From: Saxidomus purpurata
Lineage: Eukaryota; Mollusca; Bivalvia; Venerida; Veneridae
Assembly: GCA_022818135.1 (NCBI GenBank)
Contig: JAFMSR010000018.1
Span: forward strand, 5,029,042 to 5,093,041
Length of the DNA: 64,000 nt
Reading direction: 5' to 3'
Part shown: positions 35,901 to 48,371 of the stretch, piece by piece
How positions within the stretch are numbered: the stretch's first letter is position 1
How the letters are laid out: the number at the start of each line of letters is the position of its first letter
The notes under the pieces: model-generated
Databases searched by the model: none
Seen by the model: only the letters and a program-made list of their open reading frames with translations
What the model was told of the DNA's origin: nothing
Translations under genes and position numbers: made by a program

Positions 35901-38900
35901 CCCCTGTTCAGAATTTATTGATACTTCACAGAAGTGATCAGTACCATGCCTAGTTGTGCATGGTCCATGTTTCGGGTCACTAGATCAAAGGTCAAGGTCA
36001 CAGAGACTCAAGATAGTAAAATCATGGTATGGCAACAAATAGAAAAACTTAATTATTTTTTCTCAAACCACAAGGCCTTAGATATTTAGCATGTAGCAAT
36101 GCCTAGTGGACCACCATCAAGATAGCTCAAATTATTTCCCCTGGGTCAAAATTGACCCCGCCCGGGATGTCACTTGATTTTATATAGGCTTATATAGGAA
36201 AAACTTCAAAAATCTTCTTCTCCGGAACTGCAAGGCCTATAGCTTAGATATTTGGCATGTAGCATCAACTAGTGGACCTCTATTAAAGTTGTTCCAATCA
36301 TGAGTAAACCCAGGGGTCACTTTATTTTACACGGGCTTATATAGGAAAACCTTAAAAAATCTTCTCCGAAACCACAAGGTCTAGAGCTTAGATATTTAGT
36401 GTGTTACAGTGTCTAGTGGACCTCTTCAAAGTTTGTTCAAATCATGCCCTAAGGATTTTGATTTGATTTGAAGCAAATTTTATAATGGTCTGTCCATAAG
36501 AGCAACTACATGTATATTAGCTTGTATTTGTGGATGAGACCTCGGCATATCTCCCACCATGCCTATACCTATCAAAAGTGTTTTTCTTTGTCCAAAATAG
36601 TAGAGATTTACCTGACTGCAATTTCCAGCCAGTTTTTGCCAAAGGTTGAATTTGATTTATTGCCAAAAAGTATATGCTCCCAGGATCATGTCCCTTGTCT
36701 TTATATACAGTTATAGCAGAAATCAGGTCCTAGCTTCCAATGAGTTCATACTTCATATATCAACCACTGACTAACCAAGCAACTGCTGACTTCATTAGCA
36801 ATTGCTGACTTTCCCTTGGACAAGTGACTTCCTTAACAGCCACTGACTTCCCCTAGCAACAAGTAACTTCCTTAAGTATGTGCACTGGTACTCCGGTGAG
36901 GGATATCATGGCCCTCTTGTTTAATGTGCCTTGTGCATTTATGGTATCACTATATACCTTGAGAGTTCTATCCACTTCAGGTGTCAGACCTGGCTGGGTA
37001 TGGTGCCAGTATTTTAGATCAACATGTAAAGATAAAGAGAACACAACAAATGGGTGCAACTCAGGCAAAAAAGCTAAAGAGAACTCCGCCTACAGGACAT
37101 GCTATATCACCCGCGTGAGTAATGGCATACTTTCATGTGCCAGTATGTTTAGTAAAACCAGAGTGTTGTCAAATATATCACACTCTGCAGAGTTGTAAAA
37201 GAAATGTAAACTGGCGATAGCAGTTATTACCATGTCTATCAGTTTTAGTTACTTGCCAGTAAACAACCATTTCCTTCTACAAATGTTGGCAAATGCTCTC
37301 AATACTGCAGTCTGGCAAAAAATATTTAAAACTTGGGACATAACTTTTGACCGCATGAGCCAAAATCAATAATGTAATGCCCCAAAGTGACTTAGTTAAA
37401 TTGTGGCAGCATATTTTGTAAAATTTCAATTCATTTTTATTGGTCAACAGTATGGTGTTTCCATACCTATAAAATGTGTCCGTAATTCTCACGTGTGAAG
37501 ATTAACTGCAGACTCAAATCTTTTTCAGTAATGTAGAAACTTTCATTGCACGTATCAATCAGAAGGCAGCAGATTTATCGATACATGTGACACGCCCACT
37601 TGGAAGTCATGCTGTATTACAGGTGAGCAGATTTGTGATTCAAACATCACATTCACTAGGAAAGAATATATTACTTGTGAGCAGATCTACCAGTCCAGAC
37701 AAATGCTTGTAGAAACAAAATGTGGCATGATTTTTAGATAGGTGTGCAATGTATTTGCCTCCCATTTCCTGTTTAGTTGATTGAAATTTAGTGATTTATA
37801 TTTATACAAACAATCTAAGTACTTGTCAAAAATGGTCCTCTCCCACTGTGTCAGTGTCTAGGTAGGGTGACGAACAAGGGGTTACTGTGTCTCTGGCCCT
37901 TAAGTTTGGCTCTTAAATTTCTACAAAAGATCCTTCATTTGGATAAGTCTATGGACCTCTCTTTAAGTAAACATAGCTGATGTTGATTTTTGGTCACTGT
38001 TCTCTGTGACAGGAACATTGGAAATAATGAATAATACAACACCACAACTGATATAACCAACACCTTCTTAAATTCACATCGGAACAGTTTTACTTTTTTT
38101 CACTTTTCAGTGTTTGTTATTAGCAGTTTACTACATGTATATTATTCTGTTATTAATTTCAGATCACTCTAAGCCATATATTAAAAGCACAGGTGGCTTT
38201 ACGTGGCTTGATGATAGAATGGGTAAATGTACGAGGTTACACTGAGGACAATCCCGATGGATCTAAGGTCAGTCTTCAAAAGGATTCACTAAAGTGAAGT
38301 GACTGTTTCTTTGAGTTTTGAGAGTAAATTTGTACCAGAAAAAGATCGCAGAATTTTTAATCTAATTCTGGGAATGGAATCTGAATCTAAACCATTGGGT
38401 CTATGGTATACCACAGCCCCTTCCAGACACCATGGCGTTGTTAAACCCCCTGAAACAAAGTATATGGGGGCTGTATTGGAATCATGCTTGTCCGTCTGCC
38501 CCTCTGTAGACAAAATTTGTCTGGGTAATTCTCACCAACTACCGGTAGGAATTCAGTAAAACCTTACAGAAATGTTGACCTTGAAGCTTAGTTACCACAT
38601 CCACAGCATGTCAGGCTCAAAAGATTTTTTTCATTGAGTTTTTTCCCACATATAGTGTGCATACTTTTGTTTGTTGACACTTTTTCTCAGCAAAATCTTG
38701 AGGTAATTCAGTGAAACCTTAGAGAGGTGTTGAGTAGGCTGTTTGCAATCAGGTTATATTTTCCTTTGATGTTTTCATAAATATAGTGTACATAGAGATG
38801 TTTGTCCACACTATTTCTCAGCAACCATTGGTTGGGTTCAGTAAAAATACACTTGAATGCAGTGCAACATAATTATCAAAGCGTATCAAGTGAAATTACA

Positions 38901-41900
38901 AGTAACCTACCCTACATTGCAAGTAAAGTTGATGTGCTGAGCAAAAAATAATATAAAAAATGATAATTTGGAAATCATTTCTGAAATGTCTGTTGGACAT
39001 AGCTTTTATTTTGATATTTCATATACCACTGGAGAGTGTGGAATGCAAATTTTCAAAATATATATAATACTTATGATATATTTTATACCATCGTAAAGTT
39101 TGTATGCAGTTTTTGATTAGAAACATTGTCCATGATTATCTCACCATACATCAAAGTTGTTCATCCATCTTCCAAAAAACTGTCTCATGAGCTGTATACA
39201 GTAAATCAGGAAATATTCACAAGAACTTTTATTTCACATTTTTTTGAGAAAGCACTGCTTCTCAATTTCATCATTTCGCAAGTTCAAAGTTCTCAGGAAA
39301 TAACCGATGTTGTTACAACAGTGTGAACCAGTGGGACCGCTTGTTTGCAAATTCATGGTCTTGTGAATTTACATGGAGATAAAAAAAATCACGAACTTAT
39401 TTTCTTGTGAATTCAGTGTGATTTACAGTATTTGCCAAACAAATGTACATAGCTTCATAGTTGTTAAAAGAATCTCAGAAAACTAGACATACATTGTATT
39501 CTATTTCTTATTGGCAGTTTCATTGTATTTCAGCTTGAGCTGTGGGTAAAGTCGAAGTATCAAGTTTTTCAAAAGGTAACCTTGCTGTAAATATATAAAA
39601 GGGACATGTTTGCCTTGTGATTTAGAAGGTTCTACTTGTTGCTTGTGTTAAATGAAAATTTACAAATTTTGTAAGGCAGCTAATAGAATCTTAAGACTTG
39701 ATAATTATATTCTTGTGTGAAAATGAGAAATGCCTGACCTTTCTCTATGATTGAGTGGTAAAGGTCGCTGATTTTTAATTAGTAAGCCTCACATTGTTTA
39801 AGGGGCGTGGGTTTGAGCCCTGTTTTGGACCTGACACTTTGTTAGAAAGTGTGCAGTTTCTTATTATTGATGAGAGACTAGTACTGGTTCTTCCCAGGAA
39901 CAATTACCAGGTAAACTGCCTCCCCGTACACTACAAAAGTACTCTTTAATCTGGTATTAAGCTCTGAATTTAGAGGAGGACATATTACTATTTCTTAGTA
40001 CATGCAAATGAATTATATGGTCAGTTGTATTTCCTATATACATGTATGATTATGTTTCATTTGTTCAGGTAACGGAGAGTGCGACAGCGGCAACATTACA
40101 TTTCTATTCTCCACACAACGCCGAGTTATCACTGACATCATTTATAGTAAGTATAAAACAACAGCTAGCATGTTGGGCTGCAAAACTTCAGTTGCTCCCC
40201 CTGCAGTAACTTACTGTTTAATCGAGTTTAGCTCTTTCTGTTTTAAAGAAATTACATAGATTGCAAGTCAAAATGTTGGTAATGGATTTACTATATTACA
40301 TTATAAAACAAAACAATAAGGTTGGAATACACAACCAACAATGGTATAATGTTTATAGAATGATTTATTATTACGACCCGACTAAGGTCTTCTTCAGGAA
40401 GTTTGTTTGTAAATTGTTTACATGTACATGTATTTACATTCATGTTCAACTTCTGGTAATGTGCAATTTGAAACTATTTTGTGATGTTTCAATTTTTCAT
40501 GAATATGCTACTTAACCATTTGTTGTATATTGTAAAATAAATTCTAGGGATCTAATCAGTGATACATGTACTTTGCATGTAGTGCACATCTACCAATATG
40601 TTCAAATTATGACCACGGGTCAAAATTGACTTTGCCTGAGAAGGGGGAAAGGGGTGATTGATTTTATATAGGTTTGTATTGGAAAAACTTTAAAAAATTT
40701 CTTCTCTGAAACCACATGGCCTCAAGCTTAGATATTTGGCATGTAGCATTGTCTAGTGGACTTCTACCAAGATTGTTCAAATCATGACCCCAAGTCAAAA
40801 TTGACTTTGCCTGAGAAGGGGGGAAGGGTCACTCAATTTCACATAGGTTCATATAGGAAGAATCTTCTTGTCTAACACCACATGGCCCAGAGCTTATATA
40901 TTTGGATTGTAGCATTTTTTATTAAACATCTACAAATAGTGTTCAAATCATGACCCCTTGGTCAAAATTGACCCTTGCTCTGATGCGATTGTTGACCTTA
41001 TATTATAGCCTGGGACGAATATATACTATCAGGATTGGAAATGGCTACTGATACGCTAATCCATTATCGATTTTCATTGCCGTCCGTGGCCGCCATTTTG
41101 AAAGATAATTTGCATTTTTTCCCGTACACATAACAACACAATACGCCATTTTCAAGCACTTTGAAGTGTTTCAAACACTAGAAACATTACTTGTCTTTAG
41201 TTTTAAATTATATTTTTCAGCACACAACTTGATACAAAGTAAAAACATACTGCGAAATGCGACTGGTCATTTCAAATCCTTTTTCGAATCCGTCGCCATT
41301 TTTGAGCGAACGTTCTTGAAATACAGATATAATCACTAACAAACGGTGGTAAAAATATTTTACAGTATAGAATGAAATAATAATAAAATTTCATCACCAT
41401 ATCTAGTATTTCATTGTCAACATTTGTCTAGTATTATAGCTTTGTTTTACGCTTCTGTCGCTTCTATTTCTAGATTCAAGATGGCCGCTTCCCGTTCGGA
41501 CGGTCACAAATTTTGCGAGATTTTGCGTTGTTTCACACTCCGTTAATATTATTGCTCCAGATTATAGCCTATGAGTTTGATCACGAGCTTGATTACTGCA
41601 ATATTTGACTATGTTTACACTCTAGCACGTTCAATTCTTCACTAATCCTACTCATATTTACACACAATGTGTATGGCTATATTATCTCGGATGAGTTTGA
41701 TTGCATGTTTGGATCAATATCTCTAGAGTTACAACCCATGATTTAACAAAAATTGCAAAATTTTTCTATGAGTACACTCTTGCACATTCATTTTTTCAGT
41801 AATTTTGATCATATTTACATAGAATTTGTATGACTTTAAGATCTGGCTTAATTTATTAATGGGCTTGAATTGAATAATACATTAAGAGTTATGGCCCCTG

Positions 41901-42518
41901 ATTTAACAAACATTGAAACATTTAAATCTGTTTACACTTTAGCACCTTCATTTCTTCACAAATCCTAATTATTTTTACACACATTGTGTATAGCCAGAAC
42001 ATCTCAGACAAGTCAGATTACGGGCTTGATCTGATGAAAGCTGTAAGAGTTATGGCCCTTTAACAAAATGCAATATTTAACTGTTTACACTCCTAGCGCC
42101 TTCATTTCTTTACTAATCCTAATCCTAATTATATTAAGTTATAACAGTGAATAATACAGGTATATGTGACTGTAAAATCTCGGCCAGATTTGTCATGTGA
42201 CATTGGCCATGACCTCTTGACCTATTTTCAGTTTTTCAAGTGAGCTATCTTTCCTCTTTCGTCAATAGTTAAATACCAGCTATAAAAATCATAGACAAAA
42301 AGAGATGTCAGAAATCTCTAATACATTTACAGAACTTTGTAGTTTTATAGTTCTGCATGAGTAATTGTTCCCTGTTTTTTCAGCACTGGTTTCAAAGATA
42401 CAAGACATTGTTTTCTGCACCTTGTCAGAAGTGTGGGAAACATTACTTGAACGGTCTGCCTCCAACATGGCGGGATTTGCGTACAACAGAACCATACCAT
42501 GACGTCTGTCGACAGTGA
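29974..42518 (+). CDS. MED27: Mediator complex subunit 27 (MED27), complete, eight coding exons
   Basis: Exons: 29974-30152, 35397-35535, 36981-37114, 37529-37622, 38163-38267, 39534-39575, 40069-40146, 42384-42518. Every junction is GT-AG with matching phase; they sum to 906 nt, 301 residues plus TGA, close to the ~311 residues of the vertebrate protein. Recognisable blocks are SVAHVFQNL (exon 1), PVYTQIFQAYKWSNK (exon 2), a basic linker (exon 3), ARINQKAADLSIHVTRPLGS (exon 4), GYTEDN (exon 5) and KYQVFQKVTESATAA (exons 6-7). Exon 8 holds C271-x2-C274, LPPTWRDLRT and H296-x2-C299, the conserved C-terminal zinc-binding pattern, ending in CRQ. MED27 is a nuclear subunit of the Mediator tail/upper-tail region that couples activators to RNA polymerase II. 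The ATG is the first in frame. Exon 3 is the most diverged and is supported by phase and position. Confidence 0.95.
30745..30831 (+). mobile_element. Short 3'-end copy of the 27.2-kb retroelement
   Basis: ACTTCTGGGTGCTGTGGGGT, GAGGCTGCGTTTTTGGTACG and CCCTGTTTGATATTATTTTT match the reverse complement of 27215-27302. Only the last ~85 bp were inserted. Confidence 0.85.
31250..31460 (+). mobile_element. SINE-like dispersed element, copy 2
   Basis: Shares GCCAATCCGGAGGTCC, TCACGTGTATCGGTGCTTTA and GATGGTGGACCATAAG with 15045-15395. It is shorter, with internal deletions. Confidence 0.6.
31680..32790. repeat. Diverged internal duplication of ~600 bp
   Basis: TCACCTATTTTCGCGACCCC, CAAAGATTAAA...GATAC, and 'tttatatttggcaaaag' followed by 'gtcattaacatactt' occur in the same order near 31770-32010 and 32400-32650. 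A 24-A run followed by CCTA repeats (32217-32270) separates the copies. Confidence 0.8.
33175..33428 (-). mobile_element. tRNA-derived SINE with Meta-like central domain
   Basis: On the minus strand, the head has TTAGCTCAATCGGTAGG (A box) and GGGTTCGATTCCCAGGG (B box), with a tRNA-like fold and a TGT at the anticodon position. The body reads GTCTTTCGGATGAGACTAAA and CCGAGTTCCCATGTATG, the MetaSINE-type central domain, then TGGCATGTTTAAGAACCAGG. The extra bases between the acceptor stem and the D arm, and the long body, argue against a functional tRNA gene. Confidence 0.8.
34165..35396 (+). other. Remainder of MED27 intron 1
   Basis: Non-coding sequence up to the TTTCAG acceptor of exon 2. 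No gene or defined repeat was recognised. Confidence 0.7.
36060..36450. repeat. ~150-bp tandem repeat in MED27 intron 2
   Basis: CCACAAGGCCTAGAGCTTAG-type phrases with ATATTTGGCATGTAGCA and CTAGTGGACCTCTA occur at about 36065, 36226 and 36370. The same family reappears at 40560-41000. Confidence 0.8.
36460..36545 (+). repeat. Dispersed repeat, copy 1 of a pair
   Basis: TTTGATTTGATTTGAAGCA ... CCATAAGAGCAACTA ... GCTTGTATTTGTGGATGAGA recurs at 44520-44605 with small differences. Confidence 0.75.
38268..39533 (+). other. MED27 intron 5
   Basis: Non-coding, bounded by GTCAGT and TTTCAG. It contains short frames on both strands at 38289-38559 with no recognised homology. Weak internal similarity around 38540 and 38690 (CTCAGCAA... 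and AATTCAGTAAAACC) suggests a diverged tandem repeat. Confidence 0.6.
39735..39965 (+). mobile_element. tRNA-like SINE, MED27 intron 6
   Basis: GATTGAGTGGTAAAGGTC (A-box-like) and GTGGGTTTGAGCCC (B-box-like) are followed by GTACTGGTTCTTCCCAGGAA, which resembles the body of the SINE at 50190. The match is partial, so the family assignment is tentative. Confidence 0.5.
40560..41000. repeat. ~165-bp tandem repeat in MED27 intron 7
   Basis: CCACATGGCCTCAAGCTTAG, ATATTTGGCATGTAGCATTG and ATGACCCCAAGTCAAAATTG recur about three times. It belongs to the same family as 36060-36450. Confidence 0.8.
41012..41570. mobile_element. 559-bp insertion with 10-bp flanking direct repeat
   Basis: ATTATAGCCT occurs at 41002-41011 and 41571-41580 and brackets a block that interrupts the surrounding tandem arrays. 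The left end GGGACGAATATATACTATC and the right end (inverted CTGGAGCAATAATATTAACG) match weakly. The interior is rich in CGCCATTTT-type segments without a reading frame. A 9-10 bp duplication would suit a MULE-like MITE. Confidence 0.6.
41580..42140. repeat. ~156-bp tandem repeat in MED27 intron 7
   Basis: 'gcaccttcatttcttcactaatcc' variants start at about 41626, 41782, 41942 and 42096. Each is followed by ATATTTACACACAATGTGTA-like and 'agagttatggcccctgatttaac' phrases. Confidence 0.8.
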
Positions 42519-43930
42519 GAACAACACAACAGTCGTGTAAATAAAGACAAAAAAAGACAGACAGTGAAAACAGCTCACCAGTCATGCAAATACAGACAGA
42601 CTGTGCTGCATTACATGTATGGAGTAAAATATCTAATCTGTGATGTGCGAACAACAGAACATTGTGTTCAAAGATCTGTTGATAATTACACATTTCACTA
42701 GTGGTCTAAATAGTGTGACATTTTTCTGGATACTATGGTACTCTGACTAGAAAGTTTGTAGGTGAAGGAAGTAGCATGTTGAATAACTCAAATGTAAGAA
42801 CTAGGTCTTCCTAACTCTAGGACAGGTCACAATGCCAAGAGAAGATAGCAGTTATGGCAGTGGTGTACATGTGAAAGAACCTTAATGTAATATTGCAAGA
42901 CAATATATGAAATATCTTCAGTCAGAAATGCATAAAATACATACAGTAATATTTGTAGAATATGGAAACTTCTGAAATACATGTTTGTTAGTTGCAATAC
43001 TTCAACAATACCTTTGTAAGTAAAAAGACACAAATAAGATGCTGAAAACAGCAAAACCTTCCCACATTATTTACCACAAATTCTGTATGCTAAGATAATA
43101 GACATCTTTGACAAGCTTGAATTTTCTGCCCAGTTTGTAGTCATCTTGGGTGTGGCAGATCATTTGTCAGGTCAGTAAGACTGGTCTGGTGAGCAGATAG
43201 AAATCATGATCACTTTATTCACTCATCTTTTATCTCTGATTCTGTTACAGCAATACGCTAGTACACATATCAAGAAATTTAGTGTTGACTGCAGTTCAGC
43301 ACAGACAACAAGTTGACATCACATCCAGTACATAAGGTTACAGTCCTTGTCGTCTTCCTGTCAGACATAATGTGGTGCAGCCTTCCTGGATGCTTGAGTA
43401 ACCCTAAGCCCACTGAATCTCCTGAATGGACTTGTCCATGTTTCAATTTGGACAGTACCATTTTAAGTTCAAAGGAATGCCCAGTTAACATTTACAGACT
43501 AAATAACAAACAGTGCAGAACATGATTGGTCTTTGTTAAGGTAGAAATGAATTTTGCCATCCAGAGTGTTCTAGGACAGTATCGTAGAATCAAGTTGGCA
43601 ACAGTATTGAGGGTACAGACATAATCAATGTAATAATTTTGTTGCTTGTTCTCCTGCAGCTGATAAGTTTATGAATTGCTCAATGGAAATCAGTTTGCTG
43701 TTTCTTGTTTTTGTCTTGTTTTTGTCTTGTTTTTCTGGTTCAATCTGCCAAAACCAAAAGTACACTTCATTCAATTTTAACTAATATGAATTAAAAATTT
43801 TCTTACTCCTGTATTAAGATTTGTTCAGCTTGTCACTGGTGTTATGTCAAACTAATCACTATGGTATTGCATCTGTCAAAAGGTTGACTTAAGTATAGTT
43901 TACATGCTTCAACACAACATGGAATAAAAG
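42519..43930 (+). other. MED27 3' flank, probable 3' UTR
   Basis: No further coding exon is expected because the frame ends in the conserved CRQ terminus. AATAAA occurs at 42540-42545, only 22 nt after the stop, and again at 43923-43928. Transcript data would be needed to choose between them. Confidence 0.4.
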
Positions 43931-44519
43931 TGCAATAACTTTTGCATGTTTCTTGATTCAGTTAGTCCTCTTTGATGCTTTATGAGTGCTATTCTTACCT
44001 ATCAAGTTGAAATCCTTAGCACCATCATTTCTTTGGTTTAAGTTATTTAAAGATACAAAACATCCCTTCTGAAAATGTAAAGATCACCTCCTTCCTAAAC
44101 ATAATAAAAAGGTTTGAAACCTTAAAAACTGAAGGCTTCAAGCAAATAAGATTTAGAATCAAGCAAAGACTTATGGCTACCTTACAAATGAAAGAAAAGA
44201 AAAGATTTATATCTAGTAACTTTAAGTTGCTTTCTAAATGGTATAAATTGTGTTCAAATTTTTTATCAATGGTGTAATATTCACTCATTGTTGGACATCA
44301 GAAATGTTTTTGTAAACATATGCAAAGACACCTTTTGGCTTAATTTATAATGAATCAATTGAAATGTAATGGAAGTAAGCAAACAAAGTGTCCCTCTTCA
44401 TATATAGTGTAATTCTGTTTGTGAATTGCAGCTCTGTTTGTTTGTTTGTTTGTTATATGTGTTTATGGTCCGCCTTCCTTGTTCAAGGTATATATGGTAA
44501 AACCTGTCTGTAATTGCAG

Positions 44520-44605
44520 CTCCTTTGATTTGATTTGAAGCAGATTTTATAAAGGTCCTCCATAAGAGCAACTATGTTAGCTTGTATTTGTGGATGAGAC
44601 CTCTA
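44520..44605 (+). repeat. Dispersed repeat, copy 2 of a pair
   Basis: Matches 36460-36545: TTTGATTTGATTTGAAGCAG, CCATAAGAGCAACTA, GCTTGTATTTGTGGATGAGA. Confidence 0.75.
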
Positions 44606-46913
44606 ATTGCAGCTCCTTAGATGTTAGTTCATTTTATATAACTGAAAGAAGTTATCACCCATGTCACCTATACATATTCATAATAGACTAAACTGTTTAT
44701 GTAAACAAGATTAAGTCTGTCCTGTTTGTACAAAAGAGGTGTGGCCACATGTCACCTATCCATGCTCCGCCCACTTGTAATTATGCACAGTACTTTCATG
44801 GATGTGTGCTATCTACAGTATGTTTGAAGTGGGCTTTAGATAAAACTGCTTATCATCTTACCTTTGCACTAGTGAGACAAGGCAATTTTCTTGTACAATG
44901 TTAAACCTATTATATCGTAGAGTAAACACTTACATCTCAAATATTTGTCACTGCAAATATTGACAGAATGGGTCAACTTTTTGTGTTCAGTTGTCGACAC
45001 AGTTATTTTACTGATAAGAAAAGCAGATGTTTTTACCTGCCTATCCCTACCTTTCCTTTATATTAACAATATTTTTATCACATTATAAATTTGTCCAATG
45101 CCCTTAAATGGTTATCATTAAAATTTTGCAAGTTTTGCATGGTTGACAATGATCAAAGTGCTAGCAAGGTTGATTTCGGTCTTGAACTGGTCGGTTCAGG
45201 CATGGTTACTATTTAAATATTTGGATTTAGTATTTAGTAGACTACCCTTCCGGCTTGCTGCAAAATGCGGACTTAATATGTAATAAATTATATATAAACA
45301 AGAGATATTTAGGATACTTTAAGAGTACTTGATTTACACCACCTGTGTCAAAGTAGGATAGTTGAACTTGTTTGCTGTGAGGTTTATTTTGATATTGACA
45401 TAAAACAGCATGAGACATCTTGAAAGATTTAAGAAAATGAGCATGGACATTCTAAGTGAAGCTATAATATTGTTAGCTGCTTCAGTAATGATTTTAAAAA
45501 AAATGTTGAGTCAGCATTGCTTGCTGATGATTCTATACTAATTTACTCATCACATTATTAAACTTCTATTAGTCACTTTTGAGACTCATTCCCGGTGGAA
45601 CCAACCTCACAGACAGAGGCAATGTAGAAAAATTGTGTCTTGCTTACGGAAACTACCACCATTGCACTGGTGGGGATCAAACTCTAGACCTTGGCAAACT
45701 CGGTACCCCTGTCCTTTGGTGGCTGCACAGAAACAAAGTGATTTCTTTACTATACTACAAAACACAAGTGTGAAATTACTTCTTCATTTGAATTGTTTAT
45801 AGTCCCAGGCCACCCTGGGATATCTCCCTGTGTGAACTTGCCAAAACCCTTGACAAGCACAGGTTGAAGAGACAGATGCAGATACAAGTGTGAAATTACA
45901 TAACGCTTTCATGCAATCTGACACATATTTCCATTATAAATGCATAGTGTTTGTCTTTTCAAGATGTTGCAACTCTCCACTTCAGTGAAATGGTCCTGAC
46001 ACACTTGAACTCCAGTGTAGCTATTGTGGCAGATCATTGCTTTAAAATATGTATATTTACAGGTTTTTAAGCTGCTTGTAAAGTATGATTCTTAGGGAGA
46101 ACTACTCTGTTTCTCTCTGTCTATCCCTCCTTTATGCTATAACGTTCATGTCCAGATTATTCTATTCCTCAAGCTTGCCAGACAGATACAGTATTTAAGA
46201 ACTCAAGAAAGGTAACTCTTGGGTCAGTATATTTTAGTTGTTTGGAGTTTTTCCCCTATCAAGACAATATCTCATTTTAACGGGGATGTACAAGAACCAT
46301 TACTCCAGCTAAAATAATCTATGGATTATCTCCTATGGTAAACACTGGTACCCATCGTTGGGCATGGACCCCCATATACTGATATATTAAAACAAAACAA
46401 TAATGTATAGATAATTAAAAACACTATAATATATATAGATATATGTATATAATGAAAAAAAATTATCTGCATTTTTTTTTCTCCGGTCAGTCACCTTGTG
46501 TCTATCATATCCCTACTACTGTAAAATGCTTTCCAATTTTTGCGACAATGTCTCCAGTCTACAGTATTGACCAATAAAAATTGAAGGAATGCAGGCTTTT
46601 TTGTAGGGGTGAATGAAATTACAGATTAACAATCTAAATAAAGTTTTGGCCATAATTGTATGCACTGTAATGAAAAGAAGCAAAATCAATAACATCTGTT
46701 CTAATAATAATTGCATTTCATGACACAACATTGACCTGTTGAAAGCAGTCATTTAGCTAGTAATATCAAAGTTTTTAAGCATTAGCAAACACAGACCTGT
46801 GTAAATTGTTATATCACAGAAGCAACAGAGGTAGCAACTGTGATGTGTGGGACTCCTGACATTTTGAAGCAACAGATGAAATTGCTTTCAGACACAAGAC
46901 CAAAAATATATAC

Positions 46914-46945
46914 TCCCCCACCCCCACTCCCACCCCACCCCCCAC
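46914..46945 (-). other. Potential G-quadruplex (minus strand)
   Basis: At least five runs of three to six C on the plus strand are separated by single A/T bases. The complementary strand therefore has closely spaced G runs that satisfy the usual quadruplex spacing rule. Confidence 0.5.
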
Positions 46946-48283
46946 ACACGCCACTCAACACCTACTACTCAAGCTCGACACCAGGGGCACACTGTCTTGT
47001 GCTCCATATAAATCAATATTAATGTCTTTGCAGAACGAATAATCAATAAACTGCCTATACTGTGTCTACACTGGAAGTAAAAGTTCCATTACTCGCTGTT
47101 AAATTGTCATTTAGAAGGATTTTCCTGGATAGCATATAACACACGTGCTAAATGTTGGTTAACTTCTGTACAAAATGTCCATGGACAAATAAAGTACGTA
47201 TATGAAGTCATTGGCAGTTCTCATTTAAAGAGCATGGATTAGGCATAGGTCAGCAACAGTTAATGAGGCATAACTTACACGTTATCCTAGTCAGTTATCG
47301 TTGCATCCCAGTATGCTGAAAGAGCAGTTACGGTTCCCTGAACATTGTTAAGATAATCTGCTGATCTAGTTAGGACAAAAACATCCTCATTTGAATGTGC
47401 TGAGTGAATACACGTTTGATGGTAGCGATGGATACAGCTTAAACTCTTACCATGCTAATGACAAAAGAGTCTACATAGACAAACGATGCAGATTGTGCAG
47501 TCTGATCATGATCTGCATGTTAGAAAATAATTAGTGAGCACCCATTTGAAAACATAATGCCACCGTCTAAGCTGAAATATGGACAAGTCCAACCAAGAAA
47601 TTCAGCACGGTCAGGGGTAAGGACTATTACCTTACATTTATTAAACGAAGAACTTGTTTATTGGAGATATTTTGTAATAATTTACTCAACTAAAATCCCA
47701 TTTACTCACAATGCAAAAAAATGGATAAGTTTGTAAGAATACCCTGTTTGTGGGATAGTGCAATGCTTCGCCAAATACAGACAGACGGGATCACAGCGTC
47801 GTACTTCCATGAACTTCAGAGTCGTCTTCAAATGGATGAAACATGACAAATTGTCTATAGAATTGTTTTAAATACGCTGAAGCTGAAAATTTTAATAACA
47901 TTATGTACCTTATTTGAATAGTAACCAGGCACAATCGACCATGAGATCGCATTTTGTTACAGCTGCTCACACGACCTGGACCAGACTTTTGAAATAACAT
48001 TATACCGGTGACACAGTTTATGTTCAATGATCTACCAGAAAGGTTTCAAGTGTACAGGACATTTCATCGGTATAGAAAGGCAATATACCTACCGACCGGC
48101 ATTCTCTTTATTGTGTAAGAAAGTTGGCAGAAGGTTTTGGTTGGTGGTTCTTTTATTACATTCCAAATGTAAGATTAGTCATTGTTCCGGACAAATGTAG
48201 ACTTTCTTTCAAAGAAAAACATGTAAGAAATATAGCTGGTCGCAGAAAGTACATATATTCATGTGTAATAAATATGAAGAAGG

Positions 48284-48296
48284 AAAAAAAAAAAAA
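48284..48296 (-). terminator. Pol III terminator of tRNA-Val
   Basis: A run of T on the minus strand begins 3 nt after the tRNA 3' end. T runs of four or more terminate RNA polymerase III. Confidence 0.85.
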
Positions 48297-48298
48297 GA

Positions 48299-48371
48299 TG
48301 ATTCCGCTGGGGATTGAACCCAGGACCTTCCGCGTGTTAAGCGGATGTGATAACCACTACACCACGGAATC
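48299..48371 (-). tRNA. tRNA-Val (AAC)
   Basis: Read on the minus strand, a 73-nt cloverleaf forms. The 7-bp acceptor stem GATTCCG/CGGAATC is followed by discriminator A. The D arm TGGTGTAGTGGTTATCA matches the A box and GGGTTCAATCCC matches the B box. The anticodon stem CCGC/GCGG encloses loop TTAACAC, giving anticodon AAC, which reads valine codons. There is no intron. A run of 13 T follows a few bases downstream (plus-strand A run 48284-48296) and would terminate RNA polymerase III. All stems pair, so this looks like a functional gene, although a tRNA-derived SINE head cannot be excluded without genome-wide copy counts. Confidence 0.93.

Larger units (their letters stand above)
43931..48298. 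other. Intergenic, no gene recognised
   Basis: AT-rich sequence with a (GTTT)n tract at 44438-44455, a dispersed repeat at 44520-44605 and a C-rich tract at 46914-46945. Short open frames here show no recognisable domain. Confidence 0.6.
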
